A DNA stretch of 64,000 nucleotides from a virus: the IMG/VR virus record IMGVR_UViG_3300035670_000160, positions 1-64,000 of that record. One strand, written 5' to 3'. This document shows, piece after piece, positions 44,221 through 50,954 of the stretch (positions are counted from its first letter, which is position 1; each line of letters begins with the position of its first letter). The translations under genes and the position numbers were made by a program. Below the pieces are notes generated by a model. The model was not told where the DNA came from. It searched no databases and was given only the letters and a program-made list of their open reading frames with translations.

Positions 44221-44760
44221 ATGGCTGCCCTAACACCACCACATCGTATCACTCGTTTAGAGGATTTGACCTTACAACATCTAAAGTTGATTATTCCAAA
44301 TTGTTATGTTTTGACTTGGACTCCAAAATATGACTCGTCTTACTTGAGGTTATCAACATCTTTAAATATGGCTACCTGTATTTCTCACATCTTGATAGAG
44401 CAAAATATAGGTTCTTATTTATTTCATGTGAAATACGAATTAAGAGACAGCTTTAACAAATATCAAAGTGAAGGTAGATTCAGTTTTTCAATAACTGAAA
44501 GCCTTCCCTCTGAAGCAGTACGCAAGATGTGTCAAACTCTAAATGAGTTCATTTGGGAGAATGAGTCAGGCTATCAAGAGCACCTATCAAAAATTCAGGC
44601 GCGCGTTAAAGCAGAAAAACAAAAAGAGGAGAGGTCTGGTTTTTTTGGTTTTTTCCGTTTCGCCACAGAAAGTCGCTTAAAAGCTCTAGAAGACAAGATT
44701 TCTCGCCTAGAGAGAAATGCTTCTCTTAAGAGATATAGAGCTAGAAATAAGACCCTCTAA
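44221..44760 (+). CDS. Hypothetical protein with C-terminal coiled-coil tag
   Basis: 179 residues. An alpha/beta domain (about 20-130, PNCYVLTWTPKYDSSYLRLS) is followed by a basic helix and a heptad segment RLKALEDKISRLERNASLKR, similar to short coiled coils at 26795 and 60238. Its stop codon lies in the loop of a 16-bp hairpin. Not recognised. Confidence 0.5.
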   Translation: MAALTPPHRITRLEDLTLQHLKLIIPNCYVLTWTPKYDSSYLRLSTSLNMATCISHILIEQNIGSYLFHVKYELRDSFNKYQSEGRFSFSITESLPSEAVRKMCQTLNEFIWENESGYQEHLSKIQARVKAEKQKEERSGFFGFFRFATESRLKALEDKISRLERNASLKRYRARNKTL

Positions 44761-44780
44761 AATCTCTTATTTCTAGCTCT
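44737..44780. terminator. 16-bp hairpin containing inverted octamers, terminator-like
   Basis: AGAGCTAGAAATAAGA (44737-44752) pairs perfectly with TCTTATTTCTAGCTCT (44765-44780); the loop holds the stop codon of the gene at 44221. A T-rich TATTTCTTAT follows. It parallels the use of paired uptake sequences as terminators in Neisseria and Haemophilus. Confidence 0.65.
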
Positions 44781-44829
44781 TATTTCTTATCTCGGTATAT
44801 TCCCATATCCCTTCCATAATGGAGTTGAT

Positions 44830-45051
44830 ATGAGAGATACAGATATGCCCTTAATCGAAGAGACTTATGACTTGGCAAGTGGTCAAATATTTCCGATTAA
44901 AGACCGCGCAATTCGCCTTGCAATTCAATACTTCCAAGCTCTCTCTGTCACGACACCCAACCCTGAGCTTCTTATTTCTACTGCAAAAGCGATTGAGGAT
45001 TATTTCTATGATTATTTAGATGGGGACTCAAGCGAGGACTTAGGGGAATAA
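44830..45051 (+). CDS. Small acidic helical protein
   Basis: 73 residues. The helical core RLAIQYFQALSVTTPNPELL then STAKAIEDYFYDYLDGD resembles the 67-residue protein at 29929. The start codon and RBS lie in an imperfect hairpin (CATATC...GATATG with TTCCA/TGGAG). It overlaps the convergent gene end by 12 bases. Confidence 0.45.
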   Translation: MRDTDMPLIEETYDLASGQIFPIKDRAIRLAIQYFQALSVTTPNPELLISTAKAIEDYFYDYLDGDSSEDLGE

Positions 45052-46065
45052 CGCTCTGATTTCGGCTTTGTAGTCGTTCGGGTCTAAAGGCAGACCTAAT
45101 CTGTGAGCGAACTTCTTATGACTCTTATAGAAAACGTGTCTCAGAGTTTTTGACTCATTAGGGTCTAGCTCCATACCTGATTGAAGTTTCTTCAAGAGAT
45201 GTGAAATAATAAAGCTCTCTTGTGCTGAAGGATAACCTAAGTTCAGCACCTTTGTTAAGAATCCCACTTGGTTATTTGGAGAAATAACAGGGGGGAGTGC
45301 TTTAGGTGCTTTAACAGGTTCGTTTTCAATCTTTTCAAGAACACTCATCTGTCTAGGAGAGAGAGCCTTCCCTGACTGAATCTGCTTGAGGAGTCCTTCT
45401 AAGAAGCTAGTCTTAGACTTCTCAAGAGCTACCTGAACACGAGCTTCAAGTTCTTTATCAGGACTTGGTGTCTGTGTGAACTTACGAAGAGCCGCGAGCT
45501 GTCTTGCACTCAAAGACTTGCCCATAGCGACTTGTTTCGCAAGACTCTCTAAGAAAGGATGTCCGGGGGCGACTTTAAGAGCCTCTTGTATTTCAGACTC
45601 TAGAGGACTCATAGTGACCATCTGAGTCCTGAGGCTTGGATTGTGAGTCATAACACCCTGTAGCTGAGAAGAAATCTGAGCTTCAATCTTTTCAATCGCA
45701 GCTAACTGATTGGGGTGGAGAGGCTTCCCCGCGTTAACGATTGCAATCATTCCAATCACAAAACGATTGTTAGGATAGACATCAATGATGTTAGTCAGAC
45801 GTCTTAACATCTCATGGTCAATCGGAGGGGTTAAAAGCCCGCCTAAAAGTCTTTCGACATGGGCTTGTACTTTGCGAAGGTCAGTCTTGCCGAGAACCTC
45901 AACCTTCACCTCTGTTGACGAGGGAGAAATTGCGCTGAGAGTCAGGGTGAAGGGGATGAAACCCTGAACTTCAGTCTTATTTCTCTTAACGCCGAACAGT
46001 CTTTTGATTGCTGTAATGGAGGCGTATGCGACAATCACAGAGGTTTCGATTTTTTTAGCTCTCAT
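45040..46065 (-). CDS. Helical-repeat protein with LSxRQLxxLxKxE modules
   Basis: 341 residues. Residues 1-80 are beta-rich (GFIPFTLTLSAISPSSTEVK). Then come at least four versions of a ~35-residue helical hairpin: MIAIVNAGKPLHPNQLAAIE, FLESLAKQVAMGKSLSARQL, FLEGLLKQIQSGKALSPRQM and LLKKLQSGMELDPNESKTLR. Two better-matched copies are in the membrane protein at 41796. Such modules often mediate protein contacts. RBS TGGAG on the minus transcript. Function unknown. Confidence 0.5.
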   Translation of the reverse strand: MRAKKIETSVIVAYASITAIKRLFGVKRNKTEVQGFIPFTLTLSAISPSSTEVKVEVLGKTDLRKVQAHVERLLGGLLTPPIDHEMLRRLTNIIDVYPNNRFVIGMIAIVNAGKPLHPNQLAAIEKIEAQISSQLQGVMTHNPSLRTQMVTMSPLESEIQEALKVAPGHPFLESLAKQVAMGKSLSARQLAALRKFTQTPSPDKELEARVQVALEKSKTSFLEGLLKQIQSGKALSPRQMSVLEKIENEPVKAPKALPPVISPNNQVGFLTKVLNLGYPSAQESFIISHLLKKLQSGMELDPNESKTLRHVFYKSHKKFAHRLGLPLDPNDYKAEIRALFP

Positions 46066-46150
46066 AAGTACTCCATTCTAAACTAGAACTTCTCATCTTG
46101 GAAAGAAACATATAAAGAACTTACAAAAAAATTGGAAAACAGGGTATAAC

Positions 46151-46158
46151 TCTGATAT
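46151..46158 (+). promoter_or_regulatory. TCTGATAT box before the tRNA cluster
   Basis: TCTGATATATAGAGAG lies 12 bases before tRNA-Glu, so transcription of the four tRNAs probably starts here. A TATAAC also lies just upstream. Confidence 0.45.
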
Positions 46159-46169
46159 ATAGAGAGTAC

Positions 46170-46242
46170 CTTCCCATCGTCTAGAGGTCTAGGACACCGC
46201 CCTTTCAAGGCGGGTACACGGGTTCAAATCCCGTTGGGAGGA
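46170..46242 (+). tRNA. tRNA-Glu (anticodon UUC)
   Basis: Acceptor CTTCCCA/TGGGAGG with one G-U pair, a D-arm typical of tRNA-Glu (TCGTCTAGAGGTCTAGGACA), anticodon loop CTTTCAA in a CCGCC/GGCGG stem and T-arm ACGGG-TTCAAAT-CCCGT. CCA not encoded. Confidence 0.93.
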
Positions 46243-46246
46243 CTAA

Positions 46247-46319
46247 GGGTTGTTAGCTCAGTAGGTAGAGCAGCGGACTTTTAATCCGTTGGTCTGGGGT
46301 TCGAGCCCCCAACGACCCA
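46247..46319 (+). tRNA. tRNA-Lys (anticodon UUU)
   Basis: Acceptor GGGTTGT/ACGACCC, D-arm TAGCTCAGTAGGTAGAGCA, anticodon loop CTTTTAA in a GCGGA/TCCGT stem, and a T-arm containing GGTTCGAGCC. Starts four bases after tRNA-Glu. AAA is likely a common codon in this A+T-rich genome. Confidence 0.95.
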
Positions 46320-46325
46320 TTACTT

Positions 46326-46408
46326 GCCGATATGGTGGAATAGGTAGACACAGGGGACTTAAAATCCCCCGACCAAAAGTCTTGCGGGTTCAAGTCCCGC
46401 TGTCGGTA
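46326..46408 (+). tRNA. tRNA-Leu (anticodon UAA)
   Basis: Acceptor GCCGATA/TGTCGGT, anticodon loop CTTAAAA in a GGGGA/TCCCC stem, a long variable arm (class II) and T-arm GCGGG-TTCAAGT-CCCGC. It reads UUA, a codon used very often here. Confidence 0.93.
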
Positions 46409-46412
46409 GTTT

Positions 46413-46494
46413 GCTCAGATGGCGGAATCGGTAGACGCGGCGGATTCAAAATCCGTTTCCTTCGGGAGTGTGGGTTCAAGTCCCATTCTGAGTA
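46413..46494 (+). tRNA. tRNA-Leu (anticodon CAA)
   Basis: Acceptor GCTCAGA/TCTGAGT, anticodon loop TTCAAAA in a GCGGA/TCCGT stem, a long variable arm TTTCCTTCGGGAGT and T-arm GTGGG-TTCAAGT-CCCAT. It reads UUG and complements the neighbouring UAA tRNA. Confidence 0.93.
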
Positions 46495-46500
46495 CTCAAA

Positions 46501-46535
46501 GAAACCCCCTAAGACCCCCCCTCTTAGGGGGTTTC
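46501..46535. terminator. Terminator after the tRNA cluster
   Basis: GAAACCCCCTAAGA (46501-46514) pairs perfectly with TCTTAGGGGGTTTC (46522-46535), then TTCTTCTTCC. In the other direction the hairpin also ends the minus gene, whose stop codon is within the stem. Confidence 0.85.
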
Positions 46536-46766
46536 TTCTTCTTCCTCTGCGTCTTCCAAAATCTCAATCAAATCACTATTTCTACCCTGCCTCGCTAGAT
46601 TAGAAAAAATAAAGTAAGAAATAAACCCAAGACCCATCCACTCAAAGCTACCTTCTAAGGGCATACACGCGATATATAAAAGCGCGGCTATGACCAAAAG
46701 ATAGAAGTTATTTCTCAGTCTGCTTTGTAGCTGTTTCGCTTTTATTAGAGACTTATTTCTAGCCAT
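46524..46766 (-). CDS. Small membrane protein with acidic tail
   Basis: 80 residues. A basic N-terminus (RNKSLIKAKQLQSRLR), two hydrophobic segments (NFYLLVIAALLYIACMPL and GLGFISYFIFSNLA) and an acidic tail (EEEEETP). The TAA lies in the stem of the shared terminator. Its start overlaps the divergent GIY-YIG frame. Function unknown; holin-like topology is possible. Confidence 0.5.
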   Translation of the reverse strand: MARNKSLIKAKQLQSRLRNNFYLLVIAALLYIACMPLEGSFEWMGLGFISYFIFSNLARQGRNSDLIEILEDAEEEEETP

Positions 46767-46797
46767 GTTAAAAACCTCCTGCGAGAAAGATAAAAGT

Positions 46798-47115
46798 ATG
46801 TGGGTCGTGTATGTTCTTCAGAGTCAAATCCCAAGACTATCTTCTAAAGGGAAGCCTCTAGAGGGCTTTTTCTATGTGGGTTCGACCACAGATGTACATA
46901 GAAGACTCCGCCAACACAACGGAGAAATAAAAGGCGGCGGGAAATACACATCTAAACACAGACCTTGGGCTTTAATGTGTGTCTATGGGACTTTTGAAAA
47001 TCGTTCGGAAGCGATGAAGGCTGAAATGGCTGTTAAGAAACTAAGAGGGAAGGCTCGACTCTCTTGGGACTCCAATAGAATTATTTCTCAAGCTCAAGAA
47101 CTGACTCAGAACTAG
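46798..47115 (+). CDS. GIY-YIG nuclease, UPF0213/YhbQ-like
   Basis: 105 residues from MWVVYVLQS; a start at 46765 would sit over the divergent gene's start and lacks an RBS. GIY-YIG elements are VVYVL and FFYVGSTTD (Tyr-Val-Gly), with VHRRLRQHN (Arg) and the family end SEAMKAEMAVKKLRGKARL. Stand-alone GIY-YIG domains of this type are small nucleases. Role in recombination, repair or homing is unknown. Confidence 0.8.
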   Translation: MWVVYVLQSQIPRLSSKGKPLEGFFYVGSTTDVHRRLRQHNGEIKGGGKYTSKHRPWALMCVYGTFENRSEAMKAEMAVKKLRGKARLSWDSNRIISQAQELTQN

Positions 47116-47127
47116 CGATACTCACAT

Positions 47128-47135
47128 TCTGATAT
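47128..47135 (+). promoter_or_regulatory. TCTGATAT box upstream of the DnaJ-like gene
   Basis: TCTGATATGAAC is followed directly by CTCCT, which can pair with the RBS AGGAG (47151-47155). The ATG is at 47167. Confidence 0.4.
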
Positions 47136-47166
47136 GAACCTCCTGTCAAAAGGAGATGTAAATATC

Positions 47167-47631
47167 ATGCCTCAAATTTTAATCTGCACATCTTGCAATC
47201 TGCCCCATATTTCAGAGTACGCTAAGAAATGTCTTGTTTGTTGGAAGCGCGCGTCTGGCTTTGATTTAAGCAAAGCAGATTTAGCTCATGAGAGATTGGC
47301 TCAGGCTTTCTCAGAAGTTCTGAGTCAGTCTCAAAACACAACCTCTACTTCAAACCCAAATCTTCAAGCAGAGATAAATAAACTTCAAGCCGAAAATAAG
47401 AAGTTGGATGCCGAGAAATATGCTCTCATGATGCAGATTTCTCAGCTAAATGTCAAGATTTACACTATGGAGCATGAGGTGCGTGCCTTGAGGAATAACC
47501 CGCCCTCAAGCTCTGCCCTTCCTCAAGATAAGATTAAAGACCTTATTTCTTTGTGTCATCCTGACCGACATGGAAATAGCGCACTTGCTACTCAAGTCAC
47601 GCAATGGTTGCTATCTATCCGCAAGAAATAA
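47167..47631 (+). CDS. Zinc-finger/coiled-coil protein with J-domain-like end
   Basis: 154 residues from MPQILICTSC; the start at 47134 is too early for the AAGGAG. An N-terminal CxxC...CxxC pair (CTSC, CLVC) is followed by a coiled coil (INKLQAENKKLDAEKYALMM) and a C-terminal segment DLISLCHPDRHGNS with the His-Pro-Asp of DnaJ domains. Only helices around HPD are present, so it is a partial J-domain that may recruit host DnaK. The stop lies next to an octamer. Confidence 0.6.
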   Translation: MPQILICTSCNLPHISEYAKKCLVCWKRASGFDLSKADLAHERLAQAFSEVLSQSQNTTSTSNPNLQAEINKLQAENKKLDAEKYALMMQISQLNVKIYTMEHEVRALRNNPPSSSALPQDKIKDLISLCHPDRHGNSALATQVTQWLLSIRKK

Positions 47632-47664
47632 GGGTATAATCTTAATAATCTTCTCACCACAAAT

Positions 47665-49101
47665 ATGGAGTCTTATGTGGATAATTCCCAAGAACTTACA
47701 CACATCTCACTTTGTGCAGGATACGGAGGAATTGATATCGGACTTACAAGAGCAATCCGAAATGTGCGAACAATCGCTTTTAGTGAGATCGAATCCTTTG
47801 CCTGCGCGAACTTGGTTGCGAAAATGGAAGCAGGACTCTTGGACCCAGCTCCTATCTGGACGGATCTTAAGACCTTCCCATGGGGAGCTTTTCGTGGGAA
47901 AGTGGACATCTTGTCAGGAGGCTTCCCTTGCCAGCCATTTAGCACAGCAGGCTCTCGCAGAGGAGACGAAGACCCCCGACACCTCTTCCCCCATATCTTA
48001 CGAGGACTCCGAGAACTTGGAGGACCTCCCCTTGTTTTCCTCGAAAATGTCGAGGGAATACTCTCCTCAAAGCTCGCAGGAGAAGGGTGGAACGACCCAC
48101 AAGGCACTCCCGTTTTGCTTCATGTCCTTAGAGAGTTGGAACGATTGGGTTATAGCGCGACGGCAGGAGTATTCTCAGCGGCTGAAGTGGGTGCGCCACA
48201 TCAAAGAAAAAGAATCTTTATTCTTGGAGTCCGAACAGATATTGGAGATGAGGGGAGAAGGAGAGTCAACGAACTTTTGGCGCACTCCAACTGCCCAAGA
48301 GAGCGGACAAGAGGAGAACTTAACGGACAAGGATGGGTTGCCTTGGATGGGTCAGGGTCGTGCGTATCGGGCGAATGGAACCTTCAAGAGTATGACATTA
48401 AATCTACAGGTAGCCGCAGATGCGAAACTATGGGGGACTCCGAGAGTAGGGCTTTCAGCGGGAGGGGGGGGCAATCCCAACAGCAAAGAGTTTCCTTGCA
48501 GGCTAGAGAACCAAGTGCAGATGGCATGGCCGACTCCTACAACACAGGAGATTCCGCACTACGAGATGACGCTAACGCCAACGGGGAGGCGCGCAGGGGT
48601 GAGCGAGGGTGCGACGAGCCACGGCTTGAACTTATGGGACGCCGCGAGAACAGACCCGACTACTCAGAATTGGGCGACTCCAACGACAATGGATTATCTG
48701 CCACCGAGGGCAACGGAAGCATTAGTGCGTCAAGCGACAGGGTCGAGGAAGGGGAGGACTGCTCCATGTACTCTGAGAGAGCAAGTAGATCCCACCAGCT
48801 TAGAGATATACTCTTCTCTACTCAATGGTCCGCAGGAAGAGGATCACCTCAGTACTCTTGGGAACCCCCAAGAGTCACACCAAGAGGAAGTGACTCAGAC
48901 TCAGACTCAGACGGAGAAGGGATTCTTGAATCCTCGTTGGGTGGAAACCCTGATGGGGCTTCCTGTGGGATGGGTTATGCCCTCTTGTGCGTCAGTTTGG
49001 ACTCCAGAACTGATGAACTCAGACTTCTTGGGAACGGAGTCGTCCCCGCAACAGCAGAACGAGCCTTCCGAACTTTATGGCACTCCTTGTGTGGAGTCTG
49101 A
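47665..49101 (+). CDS. DNA (cytosine-5) methyltransferase, frame A
   Basis: 478 residues. Motif I LCAGYGGIDIGL, IV GGFPCQPFS (catalytic Cys), VI ENVEG, VIII HQRKRIFILG and, after a ~230-residue low-complexity Ser/Asp/Arg-rich target-recognition region, X LRLLGNGVVPATA. The ATG at 47665 has no RBS; a GTG at 47677 lies six bases after ATGGAG and is perhaps the true start. A second frame is open over the whole gene. A G8 run at 48474-48481 could shift translation into it. No octamers occur here, unlike the flanks, suggesting recent acquisition. Confidence 0.85.
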   Translation: MESYVDNSQELTHISLCAGYGGIDIGLTRAIRNVRTIAFSEIESFACANLVAKMEAGLLDPAPIWTDLKTFPWGAFRGKVDILSGGFPCQPFSTAGSRRGDEDPRHLFPHILRGLRELGGPPLVFLENVEGILSSKLAGEGWNDPQGTPVLLHVLRELERLGYSATAGVFSAAEVGAPHQRKRIFILGVRTDIGDEGRRRVNELLAHSNCPRERTRGELNGQGWVALDGSGSCVSGEWNLQEYDIKSTGSRRCETMGDSESRAFSGRGGQSQQQRVSLQAREPSADGMADSYNTGDSALRDDANANGEARRGERGCDEPRLELMGRRENRPDYSELGDSNDNGLSATEGNGSISASSDRVEEGEDCSMYSERASRSHQLRDILFSTQWSAGRGSPQYSWEPPRVTPRGSDSDSDSDGEGILESSLGGNPDGASCGMGYALLCVSLDSRTDELRLLGNGVVPATAERAFRTLWHSLCGV

Positions 49102-49441
49102 GGATGTGAAAAATTGGGCGACACCTACTACGAGAGATTATAAAGATGCTTCAAATCATCGTGCAAGAAGTCCGAGTAAGAATGGTGTTTGGGAGAGAAA
49201 CAACTCTCTTCCTACGCAAGTAGGCATGACAGAGAACTACTCTGGGGCATTAAATCCACGCTGGGTAGAGACTCTGATGGGGCTTCCTGTGGGGTGGACT
49301 ATGCCCTCCGCCAATTTAGAACCCCCCCCTCAAAGAACAACAGAAATAAAAAACACCAAGTCAACAGAAATAAAAAAGAATAAAACCAAGAAATCTCAAC
49401 ACTTAGACGGGCTACAGGGTCTATTTGAAGACGAGGATTGA
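47675..49441 (+). CDS. Overlapping frame B: second protein over the methyltransferase gene
   Basis: 588 residues from ATG 47675, two bases before the GTG of frame A (ATGTG); the frame is open further upstream to 47570. An N-terminal half reads TWLRKWKQDSWTQLLSGRIL, DLPLFSSKMSREYSPQSSQE and SLESWNDWVIARRQEYSQRL. The C-terminal half has WPTPTTQE, NWATPTTRDYKD and two copies of NPRWVETLMGLPVGW, motifs I associate with C-terminal parts of phage-type Dcm proteins. No stop occurs in over 1.8 kb. Of ten differing codons in the flanked duplication, all but one are synonymous in this frame. It has no catalytic motifs of its own. Confidence 0.6.
   Translation: MWIIPKNLHTSHFVQDTEELISDLQEQSEMCEQSLLVRSNPLPARTWLRKWKQDSWTQLLSGRILRPSHGELFVGKWTSCQEASLASHLAQQALAEETKTPDTSSPISYEDSENLEDLPLFSSKMSREYSPQSSQEKGGTTHKALPFCFMSLESWNDWVIARRQEYSQRLKWVRHIKEKESLFLESEQILEMRGEGESTNFWRTPTAQESGQEENLTDKDGLPWMGQGRAYRANGTFKSMTLNLQVAADAKLWGTPRVGLSAGGGGNPNSKEFPCRLENQVQMAWPTPTTQEIPHYEMTLTPTGRRAGVSEGATSHGLNLWDAARTDPTTQNWATPTTMDYLPPRATEALVRQATGSRKGRTAPCTLREQVDPTSLEIYSSLLNGPQEEDHLSTLGNPQESHQEEVTQTQTQTEKGFLNPRWVETLMGLPVGWVMPSCASVWTPELMNSDFLGTESSPQQQNEPSELYGTPCVESEDVKNWATPTTRDYKDASNHRARSPSKNGVWERNNSLPTQVGMTENYSGALNPRWVETLMGLPVGWTMPSANLEPPPQRTTEIKNTKSTEIKKNKTKKSQHLDGLQGLFEDED
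48926..49308 (+). repeat. Two direct 59-bp copies, 324 bases apart
   Basis: 48926-48984 and 49250-49308 differ at about nine or ten of 59 positions. Both encode NPRWVETLMGLPVGW in frame B. Differences are almost all synonymous in frame B but change residues in frame A. The first copy overlaps frame A; the second lies beyond its stop. Confidence 0.8.
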
Positions 49442-49459
49442 TTATTTAGTGGTTATTTC

Positions 49460-49488
49460 TTGACACACTCTGTCGGTTCGGATATGAG
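49460..49488 (+). promoter_or_regulatory. Sigma-70-type promoter TTGACA-17-TATGAG
   Basis: TTGACA at 49460-49465, 17 bases, then TATGAG at 49483-49488, overlapping a CGGATATGAG box. It shows that the GATAT box coincides with a -10 element. The start at 49529 follows. Confidence 0.55.
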
Positions 49489-49528
49489 TTATACGCTAGA
49501 GCGATTATTTCTCATAAAGGAGAGACAG

Positions 49529-49762
49529 ATGTCGAATACACCGAGAGTGCAGTCCAATCGTTTTCATTCGGAGATAGAGTACACTCGTGCGAACGGCGAG
49601 GGAGTTCATTCAGATTTGATGGGTGGGGATTTTTCAAAGATGGTGTTGGACTCGGAGGCTCGTCAGATGTTGCATGACGCTTTGGATGAGTGGTTGAATA
49701 ACTCTAATGGGACAGGTCATTTTGTGATTTCTTCGGAGAAGTCTCCGATTTTGGAGGATTGA
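49529..49762 (+). CDS. Small hypothetical protein
   Basis: 77 residues from MSNTPRVQSNRF, the ATG behind AAAGGAG; upstream in-frame codons lack an RBS. Soluble, with LDSEARQMLHDALDEWLNNS as a helix. First gene after a TTGACA promoter. Not recognised. Confidence 0.5.
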   Translation: MSNTPRVQSNRFHSEIEYTRANGEGVHSDLMGGDFSKMVLDSEARQMLHDALDEWLNNSNGTGHFVISSEKSPILED

Positions 49763-49764
49763 CT

Positions 49765-50070
49765 TTGAGTGAGGATAAGAAAGACCCAAAGTGGGATGAG
49801 GAGCGAGTACTACTCGTTGTGAACCTGCTTCAGTTGCAAGTGTCAGCGCGCAAAGCGATAGATAATCACTTTAATGCGTCTATTTTTTTCGGTGTCATCT
49901 CGCTATTGATAGCCACTACGGGGGATTTGACCAGCGTGTTCTCGCTGTTCTTGTTAGTGTCCTTCATCTTTCTAGGGGTAGTGCATACTTATCTTTACGA
50001 GAAGCAGACCCAACATTTTCAAGACCTTCAGCAGAAGCTACGAGAGGAGATTTCAAAAGATGATGAGTAG
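49765..50070 (+). CDS. Two-span membrane protein, holin candidate
   Basis: 101 residues from a TTG six bases after GGAGG; a TTG at 49759 is the alternative. Two adjacent hydrophobic helices (ASIFFGVISLLIATTGDL, SVFSLFLLVSFIFLGVVHTY) and a charged coiled end (QHFQDLQQKLREEISK). It is two genes before the endolysin, which together with topology makes it a holin candidate. No specific family match. Confidence 0.45.
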   Translation: MSEDKKDPKWDEERVLLVVNLLQLQVSARKAIDNHFNASIFFGVISLLIATTGDLTSVFSLFLLVSFIFLGVVHTYLYEKQTQHFQDLQQKLREEISKDDE

Positions 50071-50461
50071 CCTCTACTCTAACTTGCTAGAGGGAGTCTG
50101 TGCGATTCTTATTAACAAGAACGCGCCTCCTATTTCTGAGATGCCTCCTGTGTTTTTTAAATATCAACATAGTGAGGACTCTATAAGAGTTTATGGGTTC
50201 AGTATTCTTCCTGAGTCAGATTGGAATGATTTTGTAACGACAGAAGTGTGTAAAGATACTTCTGATGGTTTTATTGTCTGTGCTACTCTGCGTGTAGATG
50301 ATAGACCTGAGCCTTATTTCTCAATGTCTGTGTTTGGTGAGTCTATGCAGGGGCAGGGGAGTTTCATATTTCCGCTTAGACAGATTGGTTGTTCAGATTG
50401 TCGGTACACAGATTTTGATATACGGGATATTTGGCATGATTTTGATTTGGTGCGTCACTAG
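50060..50461 (+). CDS. Hypothetical protein
   Basis: 133 residues overlapping the previous gene by 11 bases. Beta-rich (IRVYGFSILPESDWNDFVTT) with a CSDCRYTDFDIRDIWHDF end. Similar in style to the genes at 39945 and 38977. Between the membrane protein and the endolysin. Not recognised. Confidence 0.45.
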   Translation: MMSSLYSNLLEGVCAILINKNAPPISEMPPVFFKYQHSEDSIRVYGFSILPESDWNDFVTTEVCKDTSDGFIVCATLRVDDRPEPYFSMSVFGESMQGQGSFIFPLRQIGCSDCRYTDFDIRDIWHDFDLVRH

Positions 50462-50465
50462 ATGA

Positions 50466-50510
50466 TTTATTTCTCCTTCTTGGGTGAGTCACCTAAGAAG
50501 GAGAAATAAA
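50466..50510 (+). promoter_or_regulatory. 21-bp hairpin sequestering the endolysin RBS
   Basis: Positions 50466-50481 pair perfectly with 50495-50510 (16 bp) and an inner stem of five pairs brings the loop to three bases. The AAGGAG and the base before ATG 50511 are in the 3' arm, and both arms contain an octamer. T4 lysozyme gene e has a comparable hairpin that silences early read-through transcripts. Confidence 0.8.
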
Positions 50511-50954
50511 ATGGCAACGCCACTATCCAAAGACCAAAAGACGAATGTAGAATGCACAAAGAACTTCAAGTATTCGGAGCTTGAGTTTTATGATGTGATT
50601 CCACCAGAGTTTATGGCGAACGCGACAGCTCTTTTAGAGAACTTGCAGGTGATAAGAGACGCGGCGAACGCTCCTATAACAATCATCAGTGGGTATCGTT
50701 CAGCCGCGCGTAATGCAGCAGTTGGTGGGAAAGACAAGTCCCTTCATCTTCAGGCAGCCGCTGCGGATATTAAGATTAAGGGTATGACCTCTACACAGGT
50801 GCATACCCTTATCAGTAAGCTGATAAAAGAGGGTAAGGTATATAATGGGGGGTTGGGGGTCTATGACGATTTTTGTCACTACGATGTCAGAAGTGAGGCT
50901 ACGGGGCATAAGCAGGGCGCTCGTTGGGATGAACGTTCGGGTGCTGTAAAATGA
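50511..50954 (+). CDS. Endolysin, peptidase M15 (D,D-/L,D-carboxypeptidase-like)
   Basis: 147 residues. ITIISGYRSAARNAAVGG, SLHLQAAAADIKIKG (His, Asp zinc ligands) and FCHYDVR (third His) are the Peptidase_M15_3 pattern used by phage endolysins to cleave peptidoglycan peptides. No signal peptide, so release needs a holin. The ATG at 50511 directly follows a 21-bp hairpin. Overlaps the next gene by four bases. Confidence 0.85.
   Translation: MATPLSKDQKTNVECTKNFKYSELEFYDVIPPEFMANATALLENLQVIRDAANAPITIISGYRSAARNAAVGGKDKSLHLQAAAADIKIKGMTSTQVHTLISKLIKEGKVYNGGLGVYDDFCHYDVRSEATGHKQGARWDERSGAVK

Noticed and set aside
47673-48107. Minus-strand frame of 144 codons over the methyltransferase
   Set aside because: Lacks an RBS and shows Ser/Arg/Pro-rich shadow composition; unlike frame B it has no motif and no evidence of selection.
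49189-49383. Frame downstream of the methyltransferase stop resembling its C-terminus
   Set aside because: It is the frame A image of the second 59-bp copy; differences change its residues, so it is not under selection there and has no good RBS.
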